Positions 62,849 to 64,000 of a stretch of 64,000 nucleotides of DNA are shown here, in pieces. Location of the stretch: the NCBI RefSeq assembly GCF_019973735.1, contig NZ_AP024463.1:2604001-2668000 (forward strand), in the 5' to 3' direction. The notes beneath the pieces are model-generated. The model was given only the letters and a program-made list of their open reading frames with translations, did not search any database and was not told where the DNA came from. A program made the translations under genes and the position numbers. The stretch is from Arachnia rubra (GTDB taxonomy: Bacteria > Actinomycetota > Actinomycetes > Propionibacteriales > Propionibacteriaceae). Position 1 is the first letter of the stretch; each line of letters opens with the position of its first letter.

Positions 62849-64000
62849 ATGGACACAAGACCAGCCCGGGGAGCTCTGGCAGCGGTGCTGCTGGGGTATT
62901 TCGTCGTCATGCTGGACACGACGATCGTCAATGTCGCGCTGCCGCGGATCGGAGCCGATCTTGGCGCCCAGGTGGCGGAGCTGCAGTGGGTAGCCGACGC
63001 CTATACGATCGTATTTGCAGCTTTGCTGCTGGGCGCGGGCTCGGCATGCGATCGTATGGGAGCGCGCAGGGTCTACGTCGCTGGGTTGCTGCTGTTCGCG
63101 GTCTTGTCGGCCGGATGCGCGCTGGCTCCCTCAATCGGGGTGCTCATCGCCGCGCGAGCGGTGCAGGGCGTCGGCGCCGCGGCGATCGTGCCTGGGTCGC
63201 TGGCGCTCATCACCGAGACCCATTCCGGCCCCGGTGAAAGATCCAGGACCATCGGACTCTGGGGCGGCGCCGGTGGGATTGCGGCGGCCGTCGGTCCGGT
63301 GCTGGGCGGGATGCTGGTGGAGACAGCGGGCTGGCGAGCGGTGTTCTGGGTGAACCTGCCGGTGATTGCCGTCACCTGTCATCTTGCTCTTAGTAGGCTC
63401 CCTGCCGCCTCGACAACTCTCCCCCGCGGCCCGGTGGATCACGCTGGGCAGATATTAGCGATAGCAGGGTTGGGGACGCTGGCTGCCGGGATCATCACCG
63501 CCGGTGAGGAAGGCCTGCGACCCGCTCAGGCGCTGCTGCTCGTCGCCGGGGTGCTGCTCCTGGCCGGTTTTGCGCTCGTCGAGAAACACCACCCGGCCCC
63601 GATGCTGCCGTTGAGCCTGTTCACCACCGCTGGCTTCGGGCTGCCTGTGCTGGCCGGGTTCGCGCTGAACCTGGGGTTCTTCGGGCAGCTCTTCGTGCTC
63701 TCGCTGTTCTTCCAGCAGCACCTCGGCTACCCACCCTGGCTGGCGGGACTGGCCCTGGCGCCGCAGGCATGCAGCGCGGTGGTCGCGGCGCCCCTTGGCG
63801 GAAGGGCCGCGGCTAGGATCGGTCCGTCCATCGCTATGCTCCTGGGCCTGGCAGCGGGGGCGGCCGGGTTCGCGTCCCTGGCCTTGGTGGATGAGCGGAC
63901 ACCCTATCCGGCAGTCGCTGTCCTGACGTTCATTGCCGGATGCGGGGTGGCTTTCGCAGTGCCCGCGGCGACCTCCGCAGCCATCACCGGGGCCCCGGCC
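62849..64000 (+). CDS. MFS drug exporter (DHA2 type), partial at window edge
   Basis: The open frame runs from ATG 62849 (GAGGAAAGGG upstream) past the window end, 384 codons seen. Motif D1 is LDTTIVNVALPRIGADLGA near 22, motif A is ACDRMGARRVYVAGLLLFA near 72, and motif C is GLWGGAGGIAAAVGPVLGGMLVE near 137. At least ten helices are present and the rest lies outside. The ArsR-like gene is divergent across 88 bp and probably controls it. Confidence 0.92.
   Translation, partial: MDTRPARGALAAVLLGYFVVMLDTTIVNVALPRIGADLGAQVAELQWVADAYTIVFAALLLGAGSACDRMGARRVYVAGLLLFAVLSAGCALAPSIGVLIAARAVQGVGAAAIVPGSLALITETHSGPGERSRTIGLWGGAGGIAAAVGPVLGGMLVETAGWRAVFWVNLPVIAVTCHLALSRLPAASTTLPRGPVDHAGQILAIAGLGTLAAGIITAGEEGLRPAQALLLVAGVLLLAGFALVEKHHPAPMLPLSLFTTAGFGLPVLAGFALNLGFFGQLFVLSLFFQQHLGYPPWLAGLALAPQACSAVVAAPLGGRAAARIGPSIAMLLGLAAGAAGFASLALVDERTPYPAVAVLTFIAGCGVAFAVPAATSAAITGAPA

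Overview
The window is high-GC DNA from an actinobacterium. The gene orders eno - divIC/ftsB-like - DUF501 - ppx, mfd - SurA-like lipoprotein - mazG, rplY - pth, glmU - prs and ispE - rsmA - tatD - rsmI are typical of Actinobacteria. The mix with lactate dehydrogenase, a MhuD-like heme oxygenase and host-associated accessory genes suggests a Propionibacteriaceae member such as Arachnia. That assignment is inference; no rRNA marker is present.

Layout. 1-6.3 kb: a partial Tat-exported protein with a GTG start, a dCMP deaminase-like gene, an NTF2-like/unknown pair, purL, and a PfkB kinase. 6.4-8.7 kb: a lipoprotein joining a parallel beta-helix to RTX repeats. 8.7-12.1 kb: an unusual tRNA (UAA anticodon on a short class I body), then ppx, DUF501, divIC and eno. 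12.2-14.5 kb: a Ro60 (Rsr, TROVE/vWA) gene with a tRNA-like YrlA-type Y RNA directly upstream, a second long inverted-repeat element, a candidate promoter, and a translationally coupled small protein downstream. 14.5-21.9 kb: mazG, a lipoprotein, a secreted GH16 glucanase, mfd, pth and a short rplY.

21.9-32.7 kb looks like an accessory block separating rplY-pth from prs-glmU. It holds a ferric-reductase/FMN-binding/ApbE flavin electron-transfer operon, a histidine phosphatase, alkyladenine glycosylase, a GntR-controlled ABC operon, a MacB-like ABC exporter and a Crp-like regulator. 32.7-43.2 kb: ldh-prs-glmU, a membrane protein, tRNA-Gln, tag, TetR, MarR, and ispE-rsmA-tatD-rsmI. 43.2-53.3 kb: a GT39 protein mannosyltransferase, MFS exporter, FAD oxidoreductase, NCS2 permease, solitary trpB, Sfp-type transferase, quinone oxidoreductase with MarR, and a MhuD-like enzyme. 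53.3-64 kb: a large SF1-helicase-like protein with a damaged P-loop and no second RecA domain, a TetR/MFS pair with two palindromic operators, three oxidoreductases, two decayed genes (MmyB-like regulator, LtrA-like membrane protein), and an ArsR-like regulator divergent from a partial MFS gene.

Two near-complete copies and one fragment of a roughly 165-bp element with short terminal inverted repeats (MITE-like) lie at 32.5, 42.9 and 51.25 kb. The most notable system is the Ro60/Y-RNA ribonucleoprotein locus at 12.2-14.5 kb. I saw no CRISPR array, rRNA, prophage or transposase gene.
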